From Pseudonocardia thermophila (GTDB lineage: Bacteria > Actinomycetota > Actinomycetes > Mycobacteriales > Pseudonocardiaceae): a DNA stretch of 64,000 nt. The notes below the pieces were generated by a model that was not told where the DNA came from, made no database searches, and saw only the letters and a program-made list of their open reading frames with translations. Position numbers and translations under genes: made by a program. Shown here piece by piece: positions 1-9,021 of the stretch. The DNA is taken from contig NZ_FRAP01000025.1 of assembly GCF_900142365.1 (NCBI RefSeq), forward strand, positions 50,576 through 114,575, given 5' to 3'. The stretch's first letter is position 1; each line of letters opens with the position of its first letter.

Positions 1-157
1 GGAGGTCGCCGAGGCGCGGGAACTGCTCGCCGTCCTCGACGAGGCCCAGCGGCGCGGGCAGGCGACGGCGGTCGATGCGAAGGGCCGCCTCGTCGATCCC
101 GCGGTCGTGCGCGGGGCGCAGGAGATCCTCGACCGCTACGCGGGTCGCGCGACGTAG
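1..157 (+). CDS. CitE/HpcH-HpaI aldolase family protein, C-terminal end (partial)
   Basis: Only the last 51 codons are in the window, read in the frame starting at base 2 and ending at TAG 155-157. The tail has the pattern seen at the end of CitE-like lyases and HpcH/HpaI aldolases: an Ala/Glu-rich helix, a short Gly-Lys turn (DAKGRLVDPAVVRGAQEIL) and a final helix. Family members cleave or form carbon-carbon bonds of CoA-linked or 2-oxo acids. The gene converges with the methyltransferase gene and their 3' ends overlap by 22 bp. The exact substrate cannot be judged from this fragment. Confidence 0.6.
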   Translation, partial: EVAEARELLAVLDEAQRRGQATAVDAKGRLVDPAVVRGAQEILDRYAGRAT

Positions 158-1275
158 AGGCAGTCCAGCGGGTCGTCGGGCACGTCGTGCACGGTGACGT
201 CGCCGAACCCCGCGTCGGCGAGCATCGCGCAGGCCAGCTCGCGGCCCCACATCGTGCCGAGCCCCGCCCCGCCGTGGGCGAGCGACACGGTCATGCAGTG
301 CAGGGTGCTGACCCCGTACAGCAGCGGGGCCGCCGGGTCGCCGATGTTGTCGTCGAGCCGGCTCGCGGCGTTGACGTCCATCATCACGAACACGCCGTCG
401 GAGTCCAGCGCACGGCGCACGGCCGCCAGCACACCGGCGGGATCGACCTGATCGTGGATCGCGTCGAAGGCGAACACGGCGTCGAACGGCGGATCGGCCG
501 GCAGCCCGACGACGTCGCGCACCTCGAACGCCACGTTGGTCAAGCCCCACTCGGCGGCCTCGGCGCGGGCGCGCGCGATCGCGTCGGTGGCGATGTCGTA
601 GCCGACGAACCTACTGGCCGGGTAGGCCTTGGCCAGTAGGTTCGTCGAGTGCCCCGTGCCGCAGCCGATGTCGGCGACCCGAGCGCCCGCCGCTAGCTTG
701 CCGGGCAGGCCGGGGACGAGCGGGACGATGCCGTCGAGCAGCTGCCCGTCCATCAGCCCGCGGGACATTCCGTCCATGACGTCGGTGAACTCGGGCCGGA
801 ACTCCTCGTACGGGATCCCGCCGCCCTCACGGAACGCGCGGGCGACACCGCTGACGTGCGGGGCGAGCAGCGTGCAGATGCGGGCCATCGGCGCGAGGTT
901 GGCCGATCCGGGCCCGGTCAGGCAGACCGCGTGCTCGGGCGGCAGCGTGAACGTGCCGTGAGCGTGCTCGACGATCCCCGCGGTCGCCAGGGCGGCCAGG
1001 CACTCGCGGACGTACCGCTCGGTGAGCCCGGCCCGCTCCGCCAGCTGCGTGCTGGTGCCGGGCCCCTCGGCGAGCGCGTCGAGCAACCCGGTGCGCTCGG
1101 CCAGGTCGATCATCAACGTCGTGATCGCTCCGGCGTAGGTGCCGATCAGCTCGCCGGCGAAGCGCTCGACCCGGGCGGTGTCGATGCCGGCGGTGTCGAT
1201 GCCGGCGGTGGCGGTGGCGGTGCTGGCGGTGCTGGTGCTGGTGGTATCGCTGCCGCTGCGCGTGGTGGCGGTCAT
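136..1275 (-). CDS. Class I SAM-dependent methyltransferase with N-terminal winged helix
   Basis: 379 residues. I start at ATG 1275 because an AAGGAGG ribosome site lies just upstream; an in-frame start at 1347 has no such site. After a Thr/Ser/Ala-rich leader containing a small duplicated GIDTA segment comes a winged-helix dimerisation region (ERTGLLDALAEG through RYVRECLAAL), then the methyltransferase fold with SAM motif I (VADIGCGTGHSTN) and motif II/III (AVFAFDAIHDQ). This layout is typical of small-molecule O/N/C-methyltransferases of actinobacteria. The substrate is not evident. It converges on the CitE-like gene and is followed upstream by the broken LuxR gene on the same strand. Confidence 0.8.
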   Translation of the reverse strand: MTATTRSGSDTTSTSTASTATATAGIDTAGIDTARVERFAGELIGTYAGAITTLMIDLAERTGLLDALAEGPGTSTQLAERAGLTERYVRECLAALATAGIVEHAHGTFTLPPEHAVCLTGPGSANLAPMARICTLLAPHVSGVARAFREGGGIPYEEFRPEFTDVMDGMSRGLMDGQLLDGIVPLVPGLPGKLAAGARVADIGCGTGHSTNLLAKAYPASRFVGYDIATDAIARARAEAAEWGLTNVAFEVRDVVGLPADPPFDAVFAFDAIHDQVDPAGVLAAVRRALDSDGVFVMMDVNAASRLDDNIGDPAAPLLYGVSTLHCMTVSLAHGGAGLGTMWGRELACAMLADAGFGDVTVHDVPDDPLDCLYVARPA

Positions 1276-1384
1276 CGGGGCCTCCTTCGGTCGGGCCGCG
1301 AACGCTAGGCCCGCCGGAAGGGCCGCCGCATCGCGCGCACGACCCATTCGGCGGCGTCGATGTGGGTCGTTCTACCCAGGTGCG

Positions 1385-3042
1385 CTACCCGTGCTCAGCG
1401 GGAACGAGGCCGTGCGCGAACGCGTACGCCGCCGCCGCGGTCCGCGAGGTGACGCCGAGCTTGGCGAAGATGTTCGACAGGTGCCGCGCGACCGTCTTCT
1501 CGCTGATCACGAGCGCGGCCGCGATCTCGCGGTTGGTCTGCCCCGCGGCGAGGCAGGTCAGCACCTCCAGCTCCCGCGCGGTGAGCCCGGCCGGAACCGC
1601 TCCGCCGCGCCGGGCCGCGACGTCCGCCCGGCCGGTGACGGCGCCCAGCTCGGTGAACGCGGCGTCCGCGGTGTCCAGCTCGCGCGTCGCCGCTTCGCCG
1701 TCTCCGAGGGCGGTGTAGGCGTCCGCCAGCAGCAGCCGGGTGCGTGCGCACTCGTACGGGGCGCTCAGCTCGACCCACTGCCGGCACGCGGCGCGCAGCG
1801 TACCCAGCCGCCCCGGCCGCGTCGCCGGTCGCCAGCTGCACCGCTCCGGCCGCCCGGGCGGCCAACGCGGCCAGCCCGGGCCCGGCGCACTCGGCCGCCG
1901 TGGCCGACAGCTCCGCCGCGGCCTTCTTCGCGGTGACCCGGTCCCCGGCCGCTAGCGCGATCTCGACCTGCGCGGCGCACAGCCGGGCCCGCTTGAGCCG
2001 GTCACCGGTCTCGGCGAGCAGCGCCGTCCGCACCGCCGCCGCGGCCGCCGACGTCCTGCCCTGGGCGAGCCGCAGCAACGCCAGCCCCGGCTGCGGATCG
2101 CGGCCGAGCCGGTGCGCCCGCGCGTACTCCTCCTCGGCCGCGTCGAACCGGCCCCGCAGCCGGTGCAGCTCGCCCAGCTCGTAGTGCCCCTCGGCCGCGG
2201 TGCTGATCATGATCTCGTCCAGCTCCGCGCACACCTGCGCCGCCACTCGCTCGGCCCGCTCCCAGTCCCCGGCCATCGCGAGGATCTGCGCGCGGTGCAC
2301 CCGGCAGATGCCGGTGAACACCACGGCGGCCGGCAGCGCGGCGCCAGCGCTCCAGCGCGGCCGTCCAGTGCGCGGCGCGCCGCACATCGCCCAGCTCGTG
2401 GCACGCGGCGATCATGTGGCAGTACAGGTTGCCGGCGATGTCGGGCGCGATCTCGCCGTCGACCACGGTCACCATCGCCTTGTCCAGCAGCGCCAGTCCC
2501 TCGGCGACGCGGCCCTGCTTCACCAGCGCCCGTCCCTCGCCGAGGGTGCCGGCGGCGACCACACCGGGATCGCCGAGCCGCCGTCCGTCCGCCGCGACCG
2601 ACCGCGCCGCAGCGATGACGGACTCGGCCACCTCCGGATCCCCGCAGTCGTCGATCGCGGCCTCGACCCGCGTGAAGTAGCGCAGGTAGACGGCCTCCGG
2701 CGCGTCCGGCAGCTCGGCGAGCAGCTCCGCGGCCCGGCTCATCCACCCGAACCCCTCGATGTCCTCACCGCGCAGCAGATGGTTGACCGCCACCTGCAGC
2801 GCCGCCGCGGCCGCCCCGCGCCGCTCCCCGGCTGCCAGGTGCGCCCGGTGCGCGGCTCGCCCGGCCTCGATCGACTCGTCCACCTGCCCGAGCCACCACG
2901 CGCTGTCGGCGAGCGCCAGCGCGTCCGCCGGCGCCAGGTCCGTCACCGCTGCCGCCCGCCGGAAACCCTCCCGGGCCGCGTCCCACCGGTGCTGCTGGTA
3001 GGCCGCCCGCGCCGTGCGCAGCGCGCCGTCGTCACCGCCCAT
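1385..3042 (-). pseudogene. LuxR-family regulator with TPR-like repeats, two frameshifts
   Basis: The gene starts at 3042 (MGGDDGALRTARAAYQQHRW) with helical TPR-like repeats. The frame is lost near 2330-2345 after TAALERWR, resumes one frame over with LPAAVVFTGICRVHRAQIL, is lost again near 1795-1812, and resumes as a LuxR/GerE helix-turn-helix (LTARELEVLTCLAAGQTNRE, then ISEKTVARHLSNIFAKLG) ending at TAG 1385. Both breaks are explained by roughly one extra base in a GC-rich run. Pasted together it would be a normal response-regulator-like protein of about 550 residues without a receiver domain. It is either a recent pseudogene or carries two sequence errors; codon use in the pieces still looks constrained. 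Confidence 0.75.
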
Positions 3043-3276
3043 GCCGACTCCTCGCTCGCCGCCGTGCAGGACAGCGTGGTCCCGCGGTGGCGCCCTGGCA
3101 ATGAGGGGAAGCTCCGCCGTGAGCGCACACCGTACGGCGTCGGGACCCCCTCCGCGGTCAGGCGGCGAGGATCTGCATGTACGAGGCTCCGGTAGACGCG
3201 CTCCACCTCAACAGCGCCCCGGCCGCGCACCCCGGACCGGCACGCCGCGCCTGACCGAGCCCTGCCGGACGGGAGA

Positions 3277-3984
3277 TCACCAGGGCATGGCCCCGTGCTT
3301 GGACACGAACGTCCCGGTCGGTCCGTCCGGTCCCACTTGCGCCATCCGGACGACGATCTCGGCGGCTTCTTCCACCGTCTGCGTGCCGGTGTTGCCGTTG
3401 AGATCGGTCTTGGTGTAGCCGGGCTCGACGGCGTTGACCCGGAACTCGGGCAGCGCCTTGGCCAGCTGGATCGTGATCACGTTGACCGCGGTCTTCGACG
3501 CCGGGTAGGCGATGCCCTGGTAGAAGTGCGTGAAGCTGGCCGGGTCGCTCAGCGTGGAGAGGGACGCGAGCCCGCTCGACAGGTTGACGATCACGGGCGC
3601 CGAGGAGCGGCGCAGGATCGGCAAGAACGTGTGGGTGACCCGCATGGTGCCGAACACGTTCGTCTCGAAGACGGCGCGGACGTCGTCCGCGGTGGTGTCC
3701 GCCGGTGCGAGGATGCCGTTGTCCGGCAGCCGGCCCTCCACGCCGGCGTTGTTGATGAGGACGTCGATGCCGCCGGCGTCCTCGATGGTCTTCGCGGCAG
3801 CGGCGACGGAGGCGTCGTCGGTCACGTCGAGCTGGACGAACTCCGCACCCAGCTCGGCGGCCGCGGCCCGGCCGCGCTCCTCGTCACGGGCGCCGAGGAA
3901 GACCCGGTGCCCGGCGGCGATGAGCTGCCGCGCCGTCTCCTTGCCGATGCCCTTGTTCGCTCCGGTGATCAACATCGTGCTCAT
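3277..3984 (-). CDS. Short-chain dehydrogenase/reductase, carbonyl-reductase type
   Basis: 235 residues starting at ATG 3984. The N-terminal nucleotide-binding motif TGANKGIG, the NNAG motif, a catalytic Ser (NLSSGLAS) and YPASK are all present, so the classical SDR active site is intact. Spacing between Ser and Tyr is long, as in carbonyl-reductase-like SDRs that act as monomers. It should reduce a carbonyl with NAD(P)H in the cytoplasm; the substrate is unknown. It stands alone between the LuxR remnant and the Hsp70-like gene, all on the minus strand. Confidence 0.85.
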   Translation of the reverse strand: MSTMLITGANKGIGKETARQLIAAGHRVFLGARDEERGRAAAAELGAEFVQLDVTDDASVAAAAKTIEDAGGIDVLINNAGVEGRLPDNGILAPADTTADDVRAVFETNVFGTMRVTHTFLPILRRSSAPVIVNLSSGLASLSTLSDPASFTHFYQGIAYPASKTAVNVITIQLAKALPEFRVNAVEPGYTKTDLNGNTGTQTVEEAAEIVVRMAQVGPDGPTGTFVSKHGAMPW

Positions 3985-4062
3985 GCCTCCACGATCGTCC
4001 GAGCGGCGCAGGCATGAGGACTGTGCGGTTTTCCTGGGACTGCCGGTACCAGGACGAAGGGC

Positions 4063-6036
4063 TCAGGGCGTCGCGGTCGTCGGCGGAGCTGTTTGTGCGC
4101 TGCCCTCCGCGACCGGGTTTCCGCCCGCACCCGGACTGCCCCCGCCCGACGCCGGGGGAGTGGGCGTGCCCTCACCCGAGCCGGGGCTGGAACTACCGGT
4201 GCCCGGATCGGACGGTGCGGGGTCCGAGGGGCTCGGAGCCGGCGTGCCGGGATCAGGTGCCGCGGGGCTGGGGTTCGGCGACGTCCCCGGCCCCGGGTCC
4301 GAAGGAGTGGTCGACCCATCGGCCGGCGCCGGCTCGGGCACCGTGGCCGGCGCCGGCGCGGCCGGCGAACTGTTCGGCGCGGAGGCAGCGGGGGCCGGTG
4401 CCGACTGCGCCGGCGGCTGCGGCGCCGTGGCAGCCCGCCCGGTCTGAACGGCGGACCGCTCCTGCGGCGCGGCCGGCCGCGGCTGCGCCGCGGGGGCCTG
4501 CTCCGGCGGTTCCACCTCGGCCGGGGCGTCGGCGGTCGCGGTCTGCGCGCCCTCCGCGGCCTGCTCAGCGGGGGCGGCCGGACGGGAGATGACGGCGGGC
4601 GTCTCCCCCGACAGCAACGTCGGATCGACGGTGTACGCCAGCGCCGCGGCGCCGCCCGCGATCCCCGTGGTCACCAGCGCGGTGAGCAGCGCGACGCGCA
4701 GCCGCAGCCCCCGGCCGGTCTGCCGCTCCGGCTCGGGCCACTCCACGGCCGCCCGGCGGATGTCCGGCACGTCCGGCCGCGGCGGCGCGGCCGGCGCGCT
4801 GCTCGCGGCAGCGGGACGGACCACCTCAGGCGCGGGCGCCGGAGCAGGTGCCGGCACCGGCGTCGCCGGCTCGGCAGCAGGCGCGGCAGCAGCCACGGCT
4901 GCCGCGGCGCGCTGCGCGGCCAGAGCGGCCCCGCGTGCCGCGGTCGTGCGCGGATCGGAGTCGACGGTGACCGGACGCCCCAGCCCGGCGGAGACCAGCT
5001 GCGGCACCAGCGGGATCCGCGACGAGCCGCCGACGAGCAGCACCGTGTGCAGGGCGGTCGCGTCGATCCCGGCGGCGGCCAGGGCTCGGCGCAGCGCGGG
5101 GACGGTCTCGGCGACCTGCGGCCGGATGCGGTCCTCGAAGTCGGCGCGCGCGATCCGCACCCGCGTGTGCACGCCGGGCAGCATGACCTGCACCGCGCTG
5201 TCCACGTCGGCCGAGAGCGCCTCCTTGGCCGAGGTGCACTCGCGGCGCAGCGCCGCCACCGCGGCCAGCACGTCAGGATCGGTGTCCTCGACGCCGGCCT
5301 GGTCCCACGCCGGGTCCCAGGCGTCGCCGATGGCCTCGCGGACGTGGGCGAGGACCTGCTCGTCGAAGTCGACGCCGCCGAGGTCGCTGCCGCCGACCCC
5401 GTCGAGGCCGACGGTCAGGCCGCGCACGACGGGGGTGCCGTCGGCGTCGCCGGCGAGGACGGCCGCGCTGAACGTGCCACCGCCGAGGTCGTAGACGGCC
5501 ATCAGGGTGTCGGGTTCGAGCCCGGCCGGGCCCGTGTGCCCGAGCGCGGCCGCGACCGGCTCCGCGACCAGCTGCACGTCCGACAGGCCCGCCGCGGTGA
5601 GCGCCTCGCGCAGGGTCGTGCAGCGGTGGGCGCCCCAGCCGGCGGGGTGGGTGACCGCGATGCCGTCCGGTGCGCCGCCCTCCCGGGCGGTCACCAGGCC
5701 GACGACGCTGGTGACGAAGCGGGCGGCGATCTCGTCGGCGCGCATCACGCGGTCGCCGAGGACGAGCGGGGTGTGGTCGCCGATGCGGCGGGTGAACCCG
5801 CGGGCCACCCGTTGCGGCTCGGTCGCCGCGCGGCGCTGCGCAGCCTCGCCGACGAGCAGCTCGCCGGCCTCGGTGAGCAGGGCGATCGTGGGGATCGCGG
5901 TGGCCGAACCACCCAGGGACACGGGCTCAGGGCGCGCATCCGCCGCGCGCGCGACCGCCGCCGTCGTCCACGTCGAACCGAGGTCGATGCCGAGGTGGTA
6001 CCCCGGCCGTGGTGGAGGTGTCGGCAGCGTTCCCAT
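4063..6036 (-). CDS. Membrane-anchored Hsp70-like protein without substrate-binding domain
   Basis: 657 residues, started at ATG 6036 immediately before the actin-like fold. The nucleotide-binding domain carries the Hsp70 signatures LGIDLGSTWTT, YDLGGGTFSAAVL and LLVGGSSRIPLVPQLV. It is not followed by the usual peptide-binding beta domain. Instead there is an Ala/Pro linker, a basic stretch, one membrane helix (LRVALLTALVTTGIAGGAAA), and about 170 Pro/Ala/Ser/Thr-rich residues. By the positive-inside rule the ATPase domain is cytoplasmic and the low-complexity tail is outside. Such proteins recur in actinobacteria with no settled role. It is probably not a canonical chaperone. No partner gene is next to it. 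Confidence 0.8.
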   Translation of the reverse strand: MGTLPTPPPRPGYHLGIDLGSTWTTAAVARAADARPEPVSLGGSATAIPTIALLTEAGELLVGEAAQRRAATEPQRVARGFTRRIGDHTPLVLGDRVMRADEIAARFVTSVVGLVTAREGGAPDGIAVTHPAGWGAHRCTTLREALTAAGLSDVQLVAEPVAAALGHTGPAGLEPDTLMAVYDLGGGTFSAAVLAGDADGTPVVRGLTVGLDGVGGSDLGGVDFDEQVLAHVREAIGDAWDPAWDQAGVEDTDPDVLAAVAALRRECTSAKEALSADVDSAVQVMLPGVHTRVRIARADFEDRIRPQVAETVPALRRALAAAGIDATALHTVLLVGGSSRIPLVPQLVSAGLGRPVTVDSDPRTTAARGAALAAQRAAAAVAAAAPAAEPATPVPAPAPAPAPEVVRPAAASSAPAAPPRPDVPDIRRAAVEWPEPERQTGRGLRLRVALLTALVTTGIAGGAAALAYTVDPTLLSGETPAVISRPAAPAEQAAEGAQTATADAPAEVEPPEQAPAAQPRPAAPQERSAVQTGRAATAPQPPAQSAPAPAASAPNSSPAAPAPATVPEPAPADGSTTPSDPGPGTSPNPSPAAPDPGTPAPSPSDPAPSDPGTGSSSPGSGEGTPTPPASGGGSPGAGGNPVAEGSAQTAPPTTATP

Positions 6037-6174
6037 GTCGTGATCATCGAGCACCCGGAAACAGCCGTTAGCCCCACCCCTGACGACCACACCGACGAGT
6101 GCACGCTGGTCCGGCGGGCCTCACGGAGGGCGACGGCGGCTCACCGGAACGGCCCAGGACCGTGCCCGTTCGGC

Positions 6175-6930
6175 TCACGGGTGCAGCGCGCGGACCTGGG
6201 CGGGTTCCGGGCCGCCGGGCGCGAGGAGCAGCACCGCGTCGTCGAACCCCGCCGCCGCGTAGCGCTCCAGCGCCTCGGCGGCGGCCCTCAGTTCGTCGGC
6301 CGTCCGGGCGGGCACGTAGCCCGCGACCGCGCGCCGCCCGCCCGCCGCGCGGAACCGCTCGTGCGCGGCGAGGATCTCGCCGGGGGAGCGGCGGTGACCG
6401 GAGGCGATCCAGCCGTCGAACTCCCGCGCCGCGCGCTCCACGTTCGCACCCCACGAGCCCAGCAGCAGCGGCGGCGGGCCAGCGGCCGGGGCGGGCGCCA
6501 GATCGGCGTGTTCGTCGCGGCCGTGCGCGAGCAGTCCCCGCAACCGTTCGACGGACGAGCGGAAGTCCCGGAAGCGGGTCGTGTGATCGCGGTCGAGAGC
6601 CGCGAAGTCGGCTGCGGTCGATCCCGGGCTCAGCCCGAGCGTGAGCCGGTCGCCGCACACCAGCATCAGCGACAGGATCCGGTGGGCGAGGTCCGCGGGA
6701 TGGTGCAGCGGTACCTGGACGGTCGCCGTGCCCACCTCGATCCCGCTGCCGGCCGTCGCTGTGGCCGCGGCGGCCAGCGCGACGAACGGATCGGGCACCA
6801 GCCGGCCACGACCGATCACCTGCGGCGCCCACAGGCTCTCGAACCCGGCGTCCACCAGCTGCTTCGCCCACTCCACCACCGGGGACGGCGGGCCGGGGGA
6901 CAGGTGGACGAGCGCCGCGCCGATCCTCAC
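6175..6930 (-). CDS. LLM-class flavin/F420-dependent oxidoreductase
   Basis: 251 residues starting at GTG 6930; the start overlaps the stop of the upstream ligase gene as GTGA, so the two are translationally coupled. It begins with the luciferase-like first strand (RIGAALVHLSPGP) and has the family features PHHPADLAHRILSL, DRLTLGLSPGS and PPLLLGSWGANVERAA. The protein is shorter than typical 300-350 residue LLM enzymes, so part of the insertion region is missing. The family uses reduced FMN or F420. Coupling to acetoacetate-CoA ligase suggests a role in ketone or short-acid catabolism, which is inference. Confidence 0.75.
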   Translation of the reverse strand: MRIGAALVHLSPGPPSPVVEWAKQLVDAGFESLWAPQVIGRGRLVPDPFVALAAAATATAGSGIEVGTATVQVPLHHPADLAHRILSLMLVCGDRLTLGLSPGSTAADFAALDRDHTTRFRDFRSSVERLRGLLAHGRDEHADLAPAPAAGPPPLLLGSWGANVERAAREFDGWIASGHRRSPGEILAAHERFRAAGGRRAVAGYVPARTADELRAAAEALERYAAAGFDDAVLLLAPGGPEPAQVRALHP

Positions 6931-8906
6931 CCGCTCCGCCGCCGAGCCGCGAAGTCCGCGTACCAGCGCAGCGCACCGGGATCGTCGACGGACGACGGGT
7001 TCGCGGCCTTCTCCAGCGGGGTGCCCCGCATCAGTTTCTTGATCGGCACCTCCAGCCGCTTGCCGGTGAGCGTGTGCGGCACCGCAGGAGCCTCGAGGAT
7101 CTCGTCGGGCACGTGCCGCGGGGAGAGCTGGGTGCGCAGCGTCGTGACGATCTTCTGCTTGAGCGCGTCGTCGAGCGTGTGCCCGGGCGCTGGGACGACG
7201 AACAGCCCCAGCCAGTAACCACCGTCCGGCTGCTCGACGCCGATCACGAGCGTCTCGCTGATCTCGGGCAACGACTCCAGGACGTCGTAGAAGTCGCCGG
7301 TGCCCAGCCGCACCCCCTGCCGGTTGAGCGTGGAGTCGGACCGGCCGTGGATGGTGATGCTGCCGTCGGAGTGCATGGTCACCCAGTCGCCGTGCCGCCA
7401 CACGCCCGGCCAGGTGTCGAAGTACGACTCGGTGTAGCGGACGGCGTCCGGGTCGTTCCACAGCTGCACCGGCATCGACGGCATCGGCTGGGTCACCACG
7501 AGATCGCCGACGGCGTCGACGACGGGCTTGCCGTCCTCGTCCCAGGCCGCGCAGTCGACGCCGGCGAGCTTGCCGCCGATCCGGCCGACCCGCACCGGGG
7601 AGTACTCGTTGGCACCGACGAACGCACCGGAGATGTCGGTGCCGCCGCTCGTCGAATCGATCTTCACGTGCGGGCCGACGTGCTCGGCCACCCAGCGGTA
7701 GCCGGCCGGGGGCAGCGCCGAGCCGCTCACCATCAGGTGGCGCAGCCGGCTCAGGTCGTGCTGCTCGCGCGGGGACACGCCGGTGGCCGCGGTCGTCGTG
7801 ATCACCGCGGCGCCCATGAACGCGACGTCGGCCCCGACGCGGGCCGCGACCTCGAACACCGCGCCCGGCGGATGGTTCGGGCTGCCCTCGTACAGGACGA
7901 TCGACGCGCCCTGGGTGAGCGCGCCCATCTGCATGTTCCACAGCGCCCAGCCGGTGCCGGTGTAGGTGAACATCCGCTCGCCCTCACGCAGCCCGGCGTA
8001 GAGCCCGGCCCACTTCAGGCCTTCGAGGGTGATCCCGCCGTGGCCGTGCACCAGGCCCTTGGGCAGTCCGGTGGTGCCGGAGGTGAACAGCACCCACAGC
8101 GGATGCGAGAACTCGACCGGCTCGAACTCGAGCTCGGCGTCCTGCGCCACGAGCTCCGCCCACGGTGTGGTGCCGTCGGGCGCCGGCCGGTCGAACGCGT
8201 ACGGGACGTGCACGACGTGCCGCAGTGGGGGCAGCTTCTCCCGCAGCTGCGCGACGACGGGGCCGCGGTCGACCAGCTTGCCGTTCCAGTGGTAGCCGTC
8301 GACGGCGATCAGCACGGCCGGTTCGAGCTGGGCGAGCCGCCCGATCGTGCCCTCGACGCCGAAGTCCGGTGAGCAGCACGCCCACACCGCACCGACCGCG
8401 GCCGCGGCGAGGCAGGCGATCACCGTGTGCTCGGTGTTCGGCAGGTACGCCGCGACCCGGTCCCCGGGGCGCACCCCGGCCCGGCGCAGCCAGCCCGCCG
8501 CGGCGGCCACCGCGCGGCGCAGCTCCCCCCAGGTGATCTCCCGGGCCGGCTGCCCGCCCTCCTGCACGCACACCAGCGCCGGGGCGTCGTCGGCGCCGCG
8601 GCGCAGCGCGTTCTGGGCCCAGTTCAGCCGGGCCCCGGGGAACCAGCGGGTGCGCGGCATCGGGTCGGGCGTGCGCACCCGTTCCGCCGGCGTGGCGAAC
8701 TCGACCTGGTAGTAGTCGACGATCGAGGTCCAGAACCGGTCGATGTCCTCGACCGACCACGCCCACAGGGCGTCGTGGTCGGGGAACGGCCGCCCCTCCC
8801 GCTGCTCCAGCCAATCGAGGTAGGCCCGCAGCGTCGAACCCGCGATCCGCTCGGGCGGCGGGGTCCAGAGCAACTCGCCCGCTGTCTCTACTGCCTTCTC
8901 CGTCAT
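6927..8906 (-). CDS. aacS: Acetoacetate-CoA ligase
   Basis: 659 residues, ATG 8906 preceded by AGGAG. It is a full-length ANL-superfamily adenylate-forming enzyme: N-terminal extension typical of acetoacetyl/acetyl-CoA synthetases (FWTSIVDYYQVEF, PGARLNWAQNAL), P-loop LFTSGTTGLPKGLVHGHG, STSGGTDISGAFVG, the hinge region HGRSDSTLNRQGVRLGTGDF, and a C-terminal catalytic lysine region (HTLTGKRLEVPIKKL). The order and length fit acetoacetate-CoA ligase better than acetyl-CoA synthetase. It would activate acetoacetate or a similar 3-oxo acid with ATP and CoA. It is upstream of and coupled to the LLM gene. Confidence 0.85.
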   Translation of the reverse strand: MTEKAVETAGELLWTPPPERIAGSTLRAYLDWLEQREGRPFPDHDALWAWSVEDIDRFWTSIVDYYQVEFATPAERVRTPDPMPRTRWFPGARLNWAQNALRRGADDAPALVCVQEGGQPAREITWGELRRAVAAAAGWLRRAGVRPGDRVAAYLPNTEHTVIACLAAAAVGAVWACCSPDFGVEGTIGRLAQLEPAVLIAVDGYHWNGKLVDRGPVVAQLREKLPPLRHVVHVPYAFDRPAPDGTTPWAELVAQDAELEFEPVEFSHPLWVLFTSGTTGLPKGLVHGHGGITLEGLKWAGLYAGLREGERMFTYTGTGWALWNMQMGALTQGASIVLYEGSPNHPPGAVFEVAARVGADVAFMGAAVITTTAATGVSPREQHDLSRLRHLMVSGSALPPAGYRWVAEHVGPHVKIDSTSGGTDISGAFVGANEYSPVRVGRIGGKLAGVDCAAWDEDGKPVVDAVGDLVVTQPMPSMPVQLWNDPDAVRYTESYFDTWPGVWRHGDWVTMHSDGSITIHGRSDSTLNRQGVRLGTGDFYDVLESLPEISETLVIGVEQPDGGYWLGLFVVPAPGHTLDDALKQKIVTTLRTQLSPRHVPDEILEAPAVPHTLTGKRLEVPIKKLMRGTPLEKAANPSSVDDPGALRWYADFAARRRSG

Positions 8907-8933
8907 CCCGCTCCTGCTACCGCCGTTCCGACG

Positions 8934-8965
8934 CCCGGCGGGCCCCGTGATCGGGGCCCGCCGGG
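8934..8965 (-). terminator. Strong GC hairpin between SDR and acetoacetate-CoA ligase genes
   Basis: Two perfect 14-base arms (8934-8947 and 8952-8965) flank a TGAT loop. It lies downstream of the minus-strand SDR stop at 9009 and just upstream of the ligase start at 8906. There is no U tract, which is usual for high-GC actinobacterial hairpin terminators. It would separate the two transcription units. Confidence 0.6.
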
Positions 8966-8974
8966 GTCCGATCT

Positions 8975-9021
8975 CACTCAGACCAGCGACCACTCAGACC
9001 AGCGACGTTCAGACCAGCGAC
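8975..9021. repeat. Three tandem copies of a 16-bp unit at the SDR 3' end
   Basis: CACTCAGACCAGCGAC occurs at 8975-8990 and again at 8991-9006; a third copy, differing at its first bases, ends at 9021. The third copy contains the last codons and the stop of the SDR gene (Ser-Leu-Val-stop), so the other two look like duplications of that gene end. Because the unit is 16 bp, copies are out of frame with each other and the reading frame is unaffected. Confidence 0.85.

Noticed and set aside
1191..1225. Short tandem repeat in the methyltransferase N-terminus as a CRISPR-like or mobile repeat
   Set aside because: It is a 15-bp in-frame duplication encoding GIDTA twice; no array or spacers.
4093..7218. 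Very long plus-strand open frame (over 1000 codons) opposite the Hsp70-like and LLM genes
   Set aside because: Arg/Gly/Pro-rich translation with no domain; it is the antisense shadow of well-supported minus-strand genes in very GC-rich DNA. The same applies to many other long antisense frames.
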